A DNA stretch of 64,000 nucleotides from Dirofilaria immitis. Its lineage: Eukaryota > Nematoda > Chromadorea > Rhabditida > Onchocercidae. Position numbers and translations under genes: made by a program. Within the stretch, counting starts at the first letter, position 1, and each line of letters begins with the position of its first letter. The notes under the pieces are model-generated. The model had not been told where the DNA came from, did no database searches, and saw only the letters and a list, made by a program, of their open reading frames with translations. The stretch is taken from NCBI GenBank assembly GCA_024305405.1, contig JAKNDB010000103.1, positions 1,922,001 through 1,986,000 on the forward strand. The letters run 5' to 3'. This document shows positions 41,401 to 56,100 of the stretch, one piece after another.

Positions 41401-44400
41401 GCATAATGAAACACTTCCCACAAACAAAGTGGAAATTATTTCGTAATTATTATAACTTCTTCATAACGATTTAAATGAAATTCATAAATAAAATCTAAGA
41501 ACCTGGAAAATATATGGCAAATCCGAATGCTGAGCACAATCATTGAACCAACAAGACGAAATATTTTTCAATTCTGTTTTATCGTAACCAATTGCATCAT
41601 CAGAAAGAAAACCCAATAATAGCATGACTACTCTTCAAAAAATTCAAATTACAGTTAGTTTTTAATTAAGTGACTAAATGAAATCAAATAAACTAACTTA
41701 ATTTGAACCGAATTAAGAGGATAGATTTTCTCAACCTTTTATTTTTACTTTTTACCTGATATGTGTTGCTTAATGTTTCAATAAATTTGAAATTTCATGA
41801 TTAAAGTTTACGTAAGAATTAGACAAAATTATCAAACCTATTGAACGGTTTAGATGACAATCCAAGATAGAGTTCTTCAGATGCAGAAGGCCTGTTTAAC
41901 ATCCATAATATTCGAAATTTTTAGCAGCAGAACAACTTAGTTCCTGAAAAAAAAATAGGTACCATTATAGAAAATCATTAAGTTCCTTCAATGACTTAAT
42001 TTTAATAAAAAGAGAAGATTTAAAAAACAAAAAAAGAATTCACACCCTATCCATGCTTGTAAGATTGTTAACGATCAAATCCTCAACATCACTACTCGGT
42101 TCAGAAGGCTTTCGTGAATGAACTAAACAAAGCAGTCGACTAACTGTCGAATGATAATATGCTTTGTCGCTTTCGCCAAGATATGACCAAAGAATCGTAG
42201 CAGCCTTCTGCAAATGCAAAATGAAATGCTAATAAAATATGAAAACCAGAATTTTTATGAATTAACAGGAACATTTCTCGATATTGTAAAAATCTCTGAC
42301 TGTGACATAATTGCATATTAAATATAGCACAGAATCAATTTCTACCAGACTGATCGCCTAAAACTGATTTAGATATCTTTTAATTCAATCCAACCTGTTG
42401 ATTATGCTAATAAAGATTTCTGATGGAATGTAAAGCACTTAACCTTGAAAATTTCGTCATCATCCAAACGTTTCAAGTCGGTTTCAGAGATCAGTGGTTT
42501 CAATAAAATAGTTGTTCGCTCTTTATTATCTCTGAAACTTGTCATTTAAATCAGATGATTGAATAGAGAGCCCAAATTTGCATGCAAAAAAGGTGCAAAT
42601 TTTTTTCAATCAAAATATTTTTAAGTTTTAAAAGGCATAACGAATATTTCCAGATTAAATGCACTGCATGTTAACTTTTATATTAATTTTGCCCACTACT
42701 TTGAAAAGATTGGTTAAATAATTATTCTTAACTGTTCGAATGAATTTTAAAAGTCCATTGTCTCATAAATCCTTTTTGTTTCATTATTTAACAATTCCCA
42801 TAGCATTTATGGAACAGCCCCATAATTTATCTTGTATTATACAGGTTATTTCTTCAGCGAATAAAACATTTTTATCGATTTTCTGGTTCATGAATATGTT
42901 GCATTATTTCCCCTTTCCTTGTATCCACTTTGACATTGCATGATACTAAATAAAAAAAGCTAGTGAAATCTTGAAATTTTAAGTGACTTTTACATTTTGT
43001 ACATGGAACCAACCTCTTCTGACATCGTATCATGGCGGCATGTTGTTCAGCAACAGAACTACTTCTGACGTAGATATAAGTTATCAGATCCAAAGCATTC
43101 GCTCGAGCAAATACATCACATACTCGGATTTCAGGAGGATTCACTACAGAAATATAATAATTCATTGAAAATATAATTCCTAAGGATAAACTATAAACAT
43201 AATCCAAGAATGAAGTCTAAATGCCAGTAATTCATAAAATATTTAAATTTCTAAGGTTTTTATAATGGATCTTCAAAATCTGATATCACGTAGTAGAAAA
43301 AATGAACTGAATTACATCAAATCAATCGAAATGTTTAAAACTGACAGCATACGCAAGAAAAAAAATCAAACCTTTAGAATTCACCGAGGCATTCCACTCG
43401 TCTACTGACAATATGTTTAATAAAGCACTTAACCAAATTGGATAATTGCTTGATATATGTTGTTTACGATGTCTTATATCTATAAAATTTATTATCAATT
43501 AATTTTGCTTCGATCATATAAAGAGCAGTGATAAGAATTAAACATGACAAATGAACTTCGAGATTTAGCGTTAGTATTTGGTTATACACAATAAAAAAAT
43601 AAGAAAATTAAATAGTCGAAAATATTCTACAAATGAAAGTATACCCTTAATTTCCTTTGTACTTAAATCATATAACGGAAAATCGGCAAATTCTCGTGTC
43701 AAAGTTGAAATGGCATGAAATGCTTGCAAACGTTCTGTACCTCGTTCTTTGCAATACCAATCACAGATCTGTGCAAGAAGTCGCTGACAACTACTCAAAC
43801 AATTCTCCACTCTCCACTGCTCTATAATATAGCAAATAATAATTTGCCAATTGTTATTGAATCTAAGTTACTAAAATTCAATCCATCATCCTACATAATA
43901 TTAGGCAACATGAATTTAATAACAGTTTCAGAAATTCGTAAATATCTGTAAAATATTATATGTCATTGGATTTAAGCATATTCTGAAGGTATCAATGCAT
44001 TCATTCTGAATCATGAGTCATGTGATATAAGAATTTTGAAGAAACCTTTAATCGCTCCACTATCTGTAGACGGTTTCCCCATCGAATCAAATTCTTCGCA
44101 ACGTACTATCTCATATACCTCACCACGTTTTCGTGTAACGACTAAAATTTTGTAGTGAATAAAATTTCTAAGGATTAATCAATCATTCGGACACGGATAT
44201 GAAAATTTGTTACAGAATTTTTTCAAAATGTTATCAGCGAAATACCGAATAAATTTAAAAAATGCAAAATCTACTATATTTTAGATTTTAATGATTCTTC
44301 AGAATTACAAGATGAAAAATTTGTTTCGGTACTTCGCTTAAATTATATTTAAGTCATGCTCATTACCTTATCGCTAATAGACCAATACTGTACTACTATA

Positions 44401-47400
44401 CTGCTATTATTACAAGCTCAATAATTTTAAATATATCATCGTACCCCTTTTTAAGATACTAATTACTAACTTCCAGCTTCCATAACAACAGCACTTTGAT
44501 TAACTTCATTTAGGATTGCTTCTGCAACAATCAGAAGTCGAACGAGTAATTGACCATCGATCGATGCAACATTCTTCTCAGCTACAGTAGTGAGGATCGA
44601 TGACAATAGCTGCGGCAAGTAGCGTTCTCGGATATCACCATGCGAATCCAATTCTATCGTATTCAGACAAAATAATAATATCTACAAACAGTAAACGTCT
44701 AATTTTGTTATTACTTTATTCCTTAATTTTGGATTTTGGATTTTCAAAATGGACTGAATTAATCGCCAAGAAATTTTCACTTGAATCAAAAAAATTACTG
44801 ACTATATAAACAATTACTGCCTATTATCTTTACTCCAGTTTCAATACACCATCCATTAAAAATAGATGACAAAAATAAGTTTTAAAATACCAAAACCTGT
44901 GGAAAGTTCGCCAATTCTTGATTTGTCCTTCGTTCCTCCTCTTCTTTTAACATTTTTACTTCATTTGTTATCAAATGTGGATCTATTACACCATTTTGTT
45001 GCTCCTTTTGTTTTCGTTGTATTAGTCTCAAAATGATTGATTATGAAATCAACCGAGTAATCTAGAATTTCGCATGACTTATATGGATGACTTCTACGCT
45101 TTTGCATCAATCAAAAGATTTTATAAAATACTTTACCTAAAGTTATCACCGTAAATTACAAGCTTTTTGGAAGTGACGTACTGTAAAGGGAAAGAGTCAA
45201 CCACATTCTTTAACATTAACTCACAACGTCATGTTATGTAAAATGAAATATGCGTTTACATTTTCAATTTCCGTTCAAGAAAACTCCAGATAAAGCCAAC
45301 ATCGAGCGAATTCATCAACAGATTTATTGTTTTTTCGAATTCCTCTAGCCGTTTAATCTGAAAATCGAAGTTAAATGCAGTTTGACCATAATTTTGGAAA
45401 AGTTCTGATTTTTATGGATAGATTGTTAAGCAGTATAGTTTTGAATGTTAACAGATCGCTAATATTTGAAACATAAATACCTGGTCAGCAGAAGTCTCCC
45501 CAGATATTGAGAGAATACTTAATCGTGATTGGCGTGAACTGATAGAGGATTTACTAGTAACGCTAAATCGCCGACTCTGTTCATTAATCGTTTCTATCGA
45601 AGTTGATAGCCTTTTTGTTTTACTTAACATTTCCTCCTTCTGCAAAAATTATGTTTTAAAAAAATATGAGTATAAAACTATAAATCTTTCAATTTCAGTC
45701 AATATAAAGCATAATTATAAGAAAATTTGCTATAAATAACACGAAAAAGTTCATCTGAAGATATTTATGTAACAATTTCAAAATTATACCAACAAATTTA
45801 AACAATCATAAGCTGATGTTAACCTCGATCAAAACCAATTCTAAACGCATATCATTCTTAGAAGCTGCTTCCAGCAAAATTAGTAATGTTTCTTCAAGTA
45901 AAAGAGAGCCAAGTTCAGGTCGATCCATAAAATATAATAGCAAACGTGCAACGCGTACTTCAGTATACTGGATTTGATGTTCCTGAATTAAAAACAAGTT
46001 TGGATTCCTGAGTAAACTGAAGCTTATTATGGAAGTTTTCAACTCAAAAAATTTAAAATCTATATTAATAGAAAATAAAGAAACATATTTGAATAAAAAA
46101 ATGAAGTTTATATTCAAGATAAAGCATAAGAATATTTTGAATTAAAACGGTTAATATTTTAATGGGGAAAACACACACCTTTTTTAATGCTGAAAAACTT
46201 CGTTGAGGATTTCAAAAGTCAAAATACATAAAATCCAAATTACTTTCTCTCAATCTGAAATAGTTTACCTTCGTACCGTCCCAAGAAGCAAGACCACTGG
46301 TTACTTGAACTGTATCCAATTTCAGATATTCTTCTATTGCTTTTTTGCAATCGGCAAAGCATAAGTGCTTAAATTAAATTCACTTGTACGTACAATCTGA
46401 ATTTACTATAACTGAGATCGAAATTTGAAATAAACTTTCCAGCTTTCAATACTAAAATTTTGGAAACAATTCCTCGCAATCCAAACTTATGTACCAATCA
46501 TTTCTGATAATAATAAAAAAATCTGAAGAATTGTAATACATGAAAAAGTAGTATCAAGCTGTTCATCGACTCCAGCAACGGGCAGTCCAGCAACAGCTGA
46601 ATCACCAACACGATTTAGTAACCATTGATACAAACGCTTATTCAAGCTCATATCTCTGCGAAGTACCAAAAAAGGCACCGCCTGAGAAGCTGAAAGAAAA
46701 ATAAAAATATTAACGAAATAAAGTTTTTTAAATATGAATTTAAGTTAAATTTTCACAGTGTTATATTAATAACATCGATAGCAAACAATAATTTAGAATC
46801 ACACAAATTTGGTATTTCGAAACTTTGGAATGATCAACTATTTATATGAATATAATCGCCTTCAAGTGATGTTTTTTTCTTTCTTTATAAAAGCATTATA
46901 TATACAAATTATAAAATATTAGTGAGCAAATGAGGGACGATAACGCAATTATATATTTCTCCAACAAATGCTGGAGTTAATTCAAATATACTATTATCAT
47001 ACACCAATTAGAGATAAACGTATCACTTTAATTACCTGAACAAAATCTTCCCTTACGAGATGATCGGAATTAAGTGGAAAAGCAGAGGACAGAAAATCCA
47101 ATAAGTGACGCTGAATGAGTGTTGAACCATCACCATCTGCTGCTGCACAAAGAGCTGCTATCTGAAAGATTAATGCACGGCAAATTTCGAAGCAAAAATT
47201 TCAGAGGATCGAGTAAACACATTTTTTTTCACGTTTAAAAAATATAAAGCGATTATATTTTTAAACATGAATAGACAACATTGAAGATACCATATGATCG
47301 ATGTTATTTCCCATGATATATTCCTGATCGTGCATACTTTTTTGACGATTAAATTTCACATTTACATACATCAATGCTGGAAGACGAACTGAGGGCGAAC

Positions 47401-48824
47401 CAAGAACTGCTTCCCATAAGCATGCAAAATATGCTTCTGGACCAACACTGTCCTGTACTCGATCCAGAAGAGAAAATGATCTAAATGAATATAGGCGAAA
47501 ATAATTACAATATCAAAAAATAAAAGCTAGGAGCATAATAAATCCGAAAATTTATCGGTACGGAAGGAAGATTGGCATAAAATAATTTAACAAACCTATC
47601 GTAGAACTCTGTTCCTTCTTCGAGACCTAGCAAGACGCCGGCGATAAAACCAGGAAGTGCTGGCTTCAGCTCAATACCCAATGGGAGTAGATATTGTTCA
47701 AATATATTCAGTAATTCCAGTTTCACCTTAAATATTTTAGAATAGACAATAAAAATGAAAAATCTGCGCAAATGAATTCAAGTTTTCTGAACAACAAGAA
47801 AAGATAATCTAAAAGAATTTGGAAAGGGTGGTGTAATGCTAGAAATGAAATTCGTGCAAATTTGTCAAAATCAATTGAGAGGTAATAGACAAGACAAACA
47901 ATTAGAATAGCGTATTTCACAAACTATAAAATCCGAAAAAATGTAACACAGAAATTCAATTTCTTAATATTATTCAGTACTTTAAATATAAAATATAAAA
48001 AAGACCTTTATTCCACAGTGATCCATCAACGGAAAAAGTCCAACAGCAAAAAGATAGAGTAAACGTGGAAGATCCTTTCGACCAAGGATATCGAAGAGTT
48101 GCCGATAAGTTTCCAATGCTTTTAAATGAACACCATGCGGCAGAGCTGGATGCAGACATTGTGAAAGACGTTTTGCTACAGTCACTAGCTTCGGGATGTC
48201 ACCAAATTTTGCATTTGCATGAAATACCTGCAATTTCTAATTTACACTGATTATTAGAAAAATTTCAGAAATTTAATAAGCCATCGATTCTGATCATCTG
48301 CTTAATATGTTTCATCACTTATAATTAACTAAGTTTTAACATCTTGCAAAAATTTGAGGAGATTGCCATTAATTGTAAATTTACTTATATCTAAACTCCT
48401 TCCATATTTGCCTTAAAATTCAACATGCGAAAACTTTTTCGGGTCAAGAAATTCATAAAAATTTAATTGACTGAAACACTCATCCTTAATTTTGAACGCA
48501 AATAAAATAAGGAAAGAGGAAAAATCCTTCAAAGAAATTACAATTAGAAAGAGAATAATAGCAAATCATATTTGCTCATTACCTTTATAGATTATCATTG
48601 AATGCTCTGAACTTCTAATGAAAAAAACGATTGAAAATTTAGTTCACCCGGCTAAGTTTTGCAAGCGCTGAGATCAAATCGGCCCATTCATTAGTGGTTT
48701 CAAAAGCTTTTAACGCTTTATCGACTGCCGCAACATAAGCTCGATATTTACTGTTATTTATCAGTGAAGCTGCTTGGGCTGCATTTGCAGCTGCATCCGT
48801 GTAACCAACTAACACCGATGACAT
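29403..48824 (-). CDS. pad-1: DOP1/Dopey family protein (PAD-1)
   Basis: A gene of about 19.4 kb with several dozen short exons. It begins at 48824-48648 (MSSVLVGYTDAAANA...) with KYRAYVAAVDKALKAFE and NEWADLISALAKLSR, the conserved DOP1 N-terminus. It continues at 48227-48006 (AKRLSQCLHPALPHGVHLKA), 47726 onward (LPLGIELKPALPGF, LLGLEEGTEFYDR), 46678 (VLRRDMSLNKRLYQWLL) and 45980-45830 (LLYFMDRPELGSLLLEE). C-terminal blocks include RPVWRKATLDLLLDPG (31600-31490), ALKRLAFIILSSELGQYQ, LSDNLRLSQVPIVHAQVF (30450-30309), WMQLYLAACKLLETL, and the last exons 29831-29748, about 29652-29510, and a tiny ELKT end. DOP1 proteins are very large peripheral proteins of endosome and trans-Golgi membranes that act with MON2; C. 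elegans PAD-1 controls TAT-5 flippase traffic, extracellular vesicle release and embryonic patterning. Within this gene one frameshift (31175-31177) and one in-frame TGA (38812-38814) need checking. Several internal joins are inferred. Confidence 0.95.
35345..35382. repeat. 19-bp tandem duplication in an intron
   Basis: GTCCACTAATAGATTCATC occurs twice back to back, inside an intron of the pad-1-like gene. A recent slippage-type duplication is the simplest reading. Confidence 0.9.
39902..39927. repeat. (TA)n microsatellite in an intron
   Basis: A run of TA dinucleotides interrupted once by AA, in an intron of the pad-1-like gene. Confidence 0.9.
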
Positions 48825-48840
48825 CTGCAACAAACAAGGC
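48825..48840 (-). promoter_or_regulatory. Acceptor abutting the pad-1 start codon
   Basis: On the minus strand TTGTTTGTTGCAG is followed directly by the ATG of the first recognised pad-1 exon. No upstream coding exon was found, so this is probably an SL trans-splice site. A 5' UTR intron is the alternative. Confidence 0.5.
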
Positions 48841-51539
48841 GAGTTTGTAGTAAATCCCGACAATTACAGGTAATATATATATTTTGATTCAATAATATAT
48901 CACCAAATATGAATGTGTACACAAACATACTAATTAAAGTAATGAGCAAAAACAGCAATCTCATACGAAAAAAGCATTACTAATTCTTATCAACGATTCC
49001 AATCTCTTATCACTTGTTTTACAATTCCGCCACAATAATTCAATAATTTGATGTTGATCCCGAACTGCAAAACATTCTGTAAATGGAACCGACAATGATG
49101 ATTCTTAATTGCCGCTTATTTTATCACAATTTCGGGAATATTTGATTATAAAATCTCCAACAATCACAATTAGAACAACTCGCCTATTTTCATTAGCCAA
49201 TTTTGCTTTTGTTTACCTTCTTAATTTCTGACGTTTACTTTTGATAAAGATTTTGGTTAATCAACTAATATTTAAATACGAAATTATCTATTTTCACAAT
49301 CCTTAAATAATTTTTTAGTGAAACAAGTCAAAAATATTAAGAAATAATTCTCTAATTAACTTTGCAAAAAAAGGTATAAGAAATCTTTTGGAACCAGTAA
49401 AATAAAACAGAAATAAAACCGCTGAACCGGAAATCGAAGTTATTTTGAATGAAATGATTATGAAATATAAAAGAAGACAAGGATAGGAACAGGAGATTGT
49501 CACGAGACACTGGCAAATAACGACATTCCCTAATTGATTTCCGAGGATATGCAACAAAACAAGAACAATATCAACATCATTATTAGCATTTATTTCTCCT
49601 TCCAATGATGCTATTTCTGTCCTTTATAACTCAAAGCCCTAGTCTCATATTAACCATTCGGTTTGCTTACTAGAAAAAATACTGATTTATGCCACGACAC
49701 TATTTTCCATCCTCTATTCCAAATTGAAACTCTGGAAAAAAGGAGCGGAAATATACTTGATACTGAGATATATAGATGTTTATAGATGTCCAATAAAAAG
49801 AATAAAAAAATCAATATACTATTTTTAAAAAATTGAAAAGTTTCGATGTATTTGATTTCTAAAGGATTGAAAAAAAATGAAACAAATTAAGCTTGATTTG
49901 ATTATGCAAGAATATGACAAATGAAAAAGGGGCAAGTTGGTGAAGATTAGACAAAAATTATAACAGGATTTGCATAAACAAGGCATGGCCAAAATTGGCA
50001 AGAAAATGTCAAAGAAAAAAATGATTGTTATACCTGCTTTTGAGCCAAAGCTCTTCGATGCTGAAACAGGAATCTTGACCGTTTTATTCTTACCTTTGAG
50101 GATTGTGGAATGATTCAAATGTACTGAAAATTAAAATGTATACAAATACCGACTTCAAATTAAAGTATTTTCTTCTCTAATCAATAAACGATATTCTACC
50201 CAACCGTCAGACTCCAAATAAAATTCTTAATTTCGCTTCTAATTAAATTTTTCACTGCAATGAATAATCTACCATTATTCTTTATTAATCGAATATAATT
50301 AAAAATTACATTACTCGCTTTAATTCTTTTGTCCACTAGACAATTCATCGAGAAAGAACATGCGAAATTGTTAATCCTCTATGTTCTCTCTCAAAGTGCT
50401 CTGTCTTTCATTTCTAACTTCATATTTTTTACGCGTATGCTATAATTTTTTTCAATTCCTAATTCTCTTCTAAATCTATTTAGCCATTAAAATTAAAACT
50501 AAATACTGATGGATGGAGAGTTCACGAAACTGATGCTTAAAAACACTATTATATTAAAACTTAATAACTTTTGCACCTATTATTTTCAGATTGGGAGATA
50601 ACTCAGTTGAAAGTAAAGTTTTAAGTTTTAGAAATTCAAAAAATTTAGAAATTTTCAGAAGCAGAAATAGTACAAGCGTTATATGCTTATCAGTTTGTTA
50701 AATTATCATCTTTTGGAAATATCTAATCGAATGAGCAAATAATCAAACAAAAGCAAGAAAGTGAAAGTAGCAGCTTTTTAAAACGTTATAAATCTTCTTC
50801 ATTTTCCATGGGGTCGAGTTATTCTCAGAAATTTTCAGAAATTTGTTACCAATTTATTCTAAGCTTGAAAATTCAGAACGAATGGAATTTTTTTCTTTTT
50901 TTATTGCAAAATGGCAATATTCTTCCACTTCTAAAGCTCTTTCAAATCTTACAAATATAATATTACAGATACCATATCTTCTCCATGTGGTAATTTGAAT
51001 TGTTTTCACCTATTAATTTTCCTTTTAATTTCTTTTTATCAAAATATTGGATCTTGCATATCATATCAACATATTGGATTTTGCTCCAGTGAAGCGTTCA
51101 GAATCCGCCAGTAAATCCTACCTTAGTAACTTTTGTCGCAAAAATCATCGTAATGAACTACAAATTAAAAAACCCAAAACAACAATCAAAATATCTCCCA
51201 CCCAAATATAAGAAAAAATTATCCACAATCATCGGGCCCCTACTTGGACACAATTCTTTTCCATTGATTGTCATGGTATCAATTGCATGACGGTCTGTTA
51301 AATATATTACGGACCGTGAAACATTGGCTACGTTTATATTTTCCATAATTTTCATGATTCATTTGTTTATCCACCTATCTCTCTTCGGTACCCGTCTCTC
51401 TAAACATCCATCTGTCTTTCAATCGGTCAGTTTACTTATTTATCTTCCTCTCTATTTTTTTGTTTATCAATCGAATCTATTTACTTAACGTCTATCCAAT
51501 CATAGTTACTGTTAGAGTGTTAGATAAATGTGTTCACGG
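48841..51539. other. Gene-poor stretch upstream of pad-1
   Basis: Possible small exon-like segments on the minus strand (about 50125-50097, between TTTTCAG and GTAAG; and an open 65-codon stretch 51355-51158) have no recognisable domain or consistent partners. The pad-1 promoter should lie near 48.9 kb. Confidence 0.4.
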
Positions 51540-51910
51540 CTTCCTGATTAAATAATTAGTACCCTCTTGTGGTTCCCGAATTCGTTAATTAATATCCTCT
51601 ATATGTCCTGGCGTAACTCTCGAATTAGTCAAATAATGTCCTAGTCTGGTTTTAGAATTAGTCAACTAATATCCTTCTGCAACTCTCGAATTAGTCAATT
51701 AATGTCTTGGTATAACTCTTGAATTAGTCAATTAATGTCCTGGTATAACTCTCGAATTAGTCAAATAGTGTCCTGGTATAACTCTCGAATTATTCAAATA
51801 ATGTCCTAATCTGATTTTAGAATTAGTCAACTAATATCCTTCTGCAACTCTCGAATTAGTCAATTAATGTCTCGATGTAACTATCGAATTAGTCAATATC
51901 CGTTTATAGG
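51540..51910. repeat. 33-bp minisatellite with 165-bp higher-order unit
   Basis: About eleven degenerate copies of a 33-bp unit built on GAATTAGTCAATTAATGTCC followed by TGGTATAACTCTC. A distinctive variant pair (AGTCAACTAATATCCTTCTG then CAACTCTCGAATTAG) recurs 165 bp apart, at 51659 and 51824, which is exactly five units. The array fades into diverged copies at both ends. No reading frame or gene is associated. Confidence 0.9.
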
Positions 51911-54900
51911 TTTCTAATTAGTGACTTAGTAAAAGTGTCAGTTTTCTAAATAACCATTCTTTGATTATATTACTAAAAAAATTTTTTTCTCCATATCTAA
52001 AATGATCATGTAGTCATTTGATTACAATCTAATTTTAAATTTTTTTGAGAGGGAAAATTATGGCTCACCATAGTTCTTGTCTACGATAACTTAGTTAAAT
52101 ATGATTTTTGCATGAAATGAATTATTTCGTCTTGTCCATAATTGAATCATTGAACATTCAACATTTTTAAATTGTGAAATTATTGTTCCTAAATATGAAC
52201 CATTTTTGATTGTTATCAAATTTTAATGATAAAATTTGAAGGATTCATTTTTCATTTTCAATTTCAAAATTCTTTGTCTAAGTTTTCTTTCTTTTATCTT
52301 TACAGATTATAAATATTTACAAGACAGACCCTAAGCATACATATTTCCTTCTTAATAAAAATGATAATATCATTCGACACTTCGTTATCAGTCTGTGATT
52401 ATTTATTCGCACAATGAAAAAAGATATGTCGAGAATTTTAAATGACATGTTAGAGAAATTTAGTAACTATTTGATTTTAGAGTAAAATTTGGTAATGAAA
52501 AAGTTTTTATAAAATCAGTAGGTGATTTACTTTTCTCATGTTTCTTTCTCTTTGTTTTTCTTAATATTCGATTTATATTTCCAGTAATCAAACTTCTTTA
52601 ATATCATGTAGTTAAAATTTTCTAGTTGAATCAAGATATCATTTAAAATTAAATAAAAAAAATTAAAATTAAACTTTCTTAATAATATTAATAGTGAAAT
52701 TGATAAGTTAGAAAGGTGTTTTAGATTGGAAAAATCATTTGGAAAAGTTTTAAATAATCATATTCCTTCTCTACCGAAGGTGATACAAAATAATTGAAAT
52801 ATAAACAATAATTTTAAAAGAGAAATGAATGATAGAAAGAAGATATGATTCTATTATAAAATATGACGATAGTTTGTTTCGCTAAGCAATTCACAATAAA
52901 AATTGTATTATGGAAAAAAGAAATTACTATTTTTTAAAATGTGATAATTCTTGAAAAGAAGGATATAATTTACTTTTCAAAAGTTTTCTCTTTTTTCGTT
53001 TTATTTTTTTAATTAGAATTCTTACCTGGAAAAAGATTTCTATTGTTAAGTTTCTTTTTTTCTAATAAATTTATCTCAGCAATATGTGAAATTTGTTTTT
53101 CGCATATCTTCTATTTGAAAAGATTGAAGAGAAAATATGCTCACAATTATAACTTAAGCTTTTTCCCTTCTCTTTCTTCCTCTTTTCTCAAAAAGAAAAA
53201 GTCAATAATTAGTATTAACATATGGTAGGGAGAAATCAAGTTAAAAACTTTACCAAAGTCAATTAAAAATTATTATGATTCAGTTAAAATTAGCAAAAAT
53301 AATGAAAAATATTTTGAGAATTTAAAATTTGAAGAAATAATTTTTAAACGAATAACTTGTATCGTCATTACCCATCAGCAAATAGCCGATCGTGAAAATA
53401 AGTTATGAAGAAGATTTTACTTCGATTGAAATGATATGTCAATACTTGGCACTTGGCACTCGAATTTCAATATTCACATTCAATAATGGATCCTCGAGAA
53501 GTACTTATGTATTCAGACAAACACAAACGACCGTGTGAAATGACGCAGTATTACAGGAAAAAAATATATTGTAAAAATTCAAACAAATATAGTATGGAAA
53601 GGCGATAAACATATATTTATAATTACAGTGGTGATATTGATAAGTGTTTCGCTGGGAGGGAAAAAAAATTTTAATTTTAAGGAAATTGTGATACGAAATT
53701 TTTTAAATGATAAAATCGGTAACATTCTGAAGTGTACTTTAATAAATTCAACCGTTTAATAAAATATTTGAAATTTATTCTGCTTCATGCTATTTAATCT
53801 TATCATTTTAAAATTGGTACTTAGTTTTATATCATTTGGAAAATATAAAACTGAAAATTCAATTGTGCTATTAATTTGATGTAATTTGGATTAAATAAAA
53901 TTGAGAAATTATTAAATTCGGGAAAAGAATGTAAAAACGAAATTTAAACAAATATTTTTTAAACCCTAAAGAATTTTATTTGAAATAAAGTTAAATAACT
54001 ATTTTTCCTTTTCTGTGACAGAAATCCATCATATTTGATACAAATGAATGAAAAAAAAGTTTAAAAAATCATTTATCAATTATTAATGCAAGCAGATGTT
54101 TTTAGCAAAAATTTTTGGTATCGAAAATAGAAAGAAGAAAAAAGCATTGCAGATATTTTTTAATTTACAATGATTAAATACATTTTAGAAGATATTTAAT
54201 TTTTCAATTCCTAGAAAAACAAAGGAGAAAAAATTAGAAATTAAAGTTATGCAGCAAGAAATGTATGATAGGATTATACTATCACAGTACGCATAACTCC
54301 TATCAATGATGATATCATGAGTATATTTTACACTGTTAAATTAAAGTGAAATTATAATAAAATTATTATCAAATGTTTGTTATAAAAATGCAACAAATAA
54401 TTTTCTTTTGCTGCAAAAAAAAAAAAAAAAAAGCAAAACAGAATTCATAATAAACATTAAATTTTTTCTATTAATCGAAAAATTTTATCAGTTAGATTGC
54501 CATGCAATTAATTAATTAACTAATCAATTAATTACCATTCCTTGATAATGATAATAATTTAAAATTTTCTTATAAAAATTCAATAAAGATTGTTACATAT
54601 TCAATAGATTATAATGATCCCGTTAATTCTTCAATATTGGCATATCATCCGATATAACGCATATCAGATATTTTTATTCTAATCAGTGAATGATCGCTTC
54701 ATATTATCATTTCATCTTAATTTTAAAACTATGAGATTTATTCATCTATTGATTAAATTATTGGAAGTGCTAATTATAAAAATTAGATCAATCAGATATT
54801 ATTCATCATGTTAATATATTCAATTTTACAAGGATATATTTCCGGAAGCATACGATTGATATGGCTGATAATTTAATCAACAAATTAATTTTAAATAGAA

Positions 54901-55737
54901 TAATTAAACATTTAATCTCATAGATTCATATTAAATGGTAATATGTAATAATTATTCACTGATTAAAATGGAAATATTTAATATACGCGGTATGCCGAAT
55001 GATGATATATCAATAATATTGAAAAATCAGCAGCAATGACATATACTTTTTAAACAGGTAATAAATAATTTTTCAATTTTCATACCTTTATAAAATTATA
55101 CTATAAACGAAAACTGAAATATGAATATAATTTGGATGAACTGGATTGATTGTATTTCATGAAAGTGTGAAATATTTTTAAATTAAATCAATTAAAATAA
55201 ATAAATAAAGGAATAGAATGGGAACTATTGATTAAATACGAAATTGAAGTATAAAATTGACAAATAATAAGTGCTTATTTTGCGGAGATAATTTTTGATC
55301 CAAAATAATTTTTCAATAAATAGAAAAAACCGGAAATGTATATGTTTTCATTTTTCATCTCTTTTTCAATTTCTATAATCCTTTAAAAGTTATATTAAAT
55401 CTAATCAATTTGATATAATTTTACTCGATGATTCATTATAAATTATCTTATCAAAAATCCAAGAAAAATGAATAGAAATTAATTTTCTATTGAATAAATA
55501 AATAAATGTAAAAAATGCGTGAAAATAAACGAAAGTATATTTAAGAGAGAAAGAGAAAAAAATAAAATAAAAATAAATAAATTTCAAATTAGATAATAAA
55601 ACTTTTTGGGAAAGAAGAAAAATGATATCATCTTTATTGTTATTTAGAAATTTTCTTTCATTTATAGGTCTTATTCTGCATATATTTACAGTAATAAATG
55701 AAATTTTGTTTTAAATATTTCATATTATTATAATTAT
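51911..55737. other. Gene-free AT-rich stretch
   Basis: No exon with supporting splice sites and no recognisable protein was found. Homopolymers and short AT repeats dominate, for example a run of A near 54414-54432. Confidence 0.5.
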
Positions 55738-55891
55738 ATATTATTATTATTATTATTATCACTATTATTATTATTATTATTATTACCTCTATTATTATTA
55801 TTACTATTATCACTATTATTATTATTATCACTATTATTATCATTATCACTATTATTATTATTATTACCACTATTATTATTATTACTATTAC

Positions 55892-55934
<43 letters not shown>

Positions 55935-56035
55935 TCTATTATTATTATTACTATTATCACTATTATTATTATTATCACTATTATTATCATTATCACTATT
56001 ATTATTATTATTACCACTATTATTATTATTATTAC

Positions 56036-56092
<57 letters not shown>

Positions 56093-56100
56093 CACTATTA
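55738..56100. repeat. (ATT)n compound microsatellite with 147-bp higher-order repeat
   Basis: The array is mostly ATT/TTA trinucleotides with interspersed ATC, ACC, ACT and CCT variants. The same order of variants, beginning CCTCTATTATTATTATTACT, occurs at 55786 and again at 55933, a 147-bp period. The minus strand is open in several frames (poly-Asn/Ser/Asp and poly-Ile), as expected for a trinucleotide array; there is no evidence that it is translated. Confidence 0.9.

Noticed and set aside
51158..51355. 65-codon minus-strand frame with balanced codon use
   Set aside because: It looked coding (VIYLTDRHAIDTMTINGKEL), but no splice sites, partner exons or family could be found, so it is not called as a gene.
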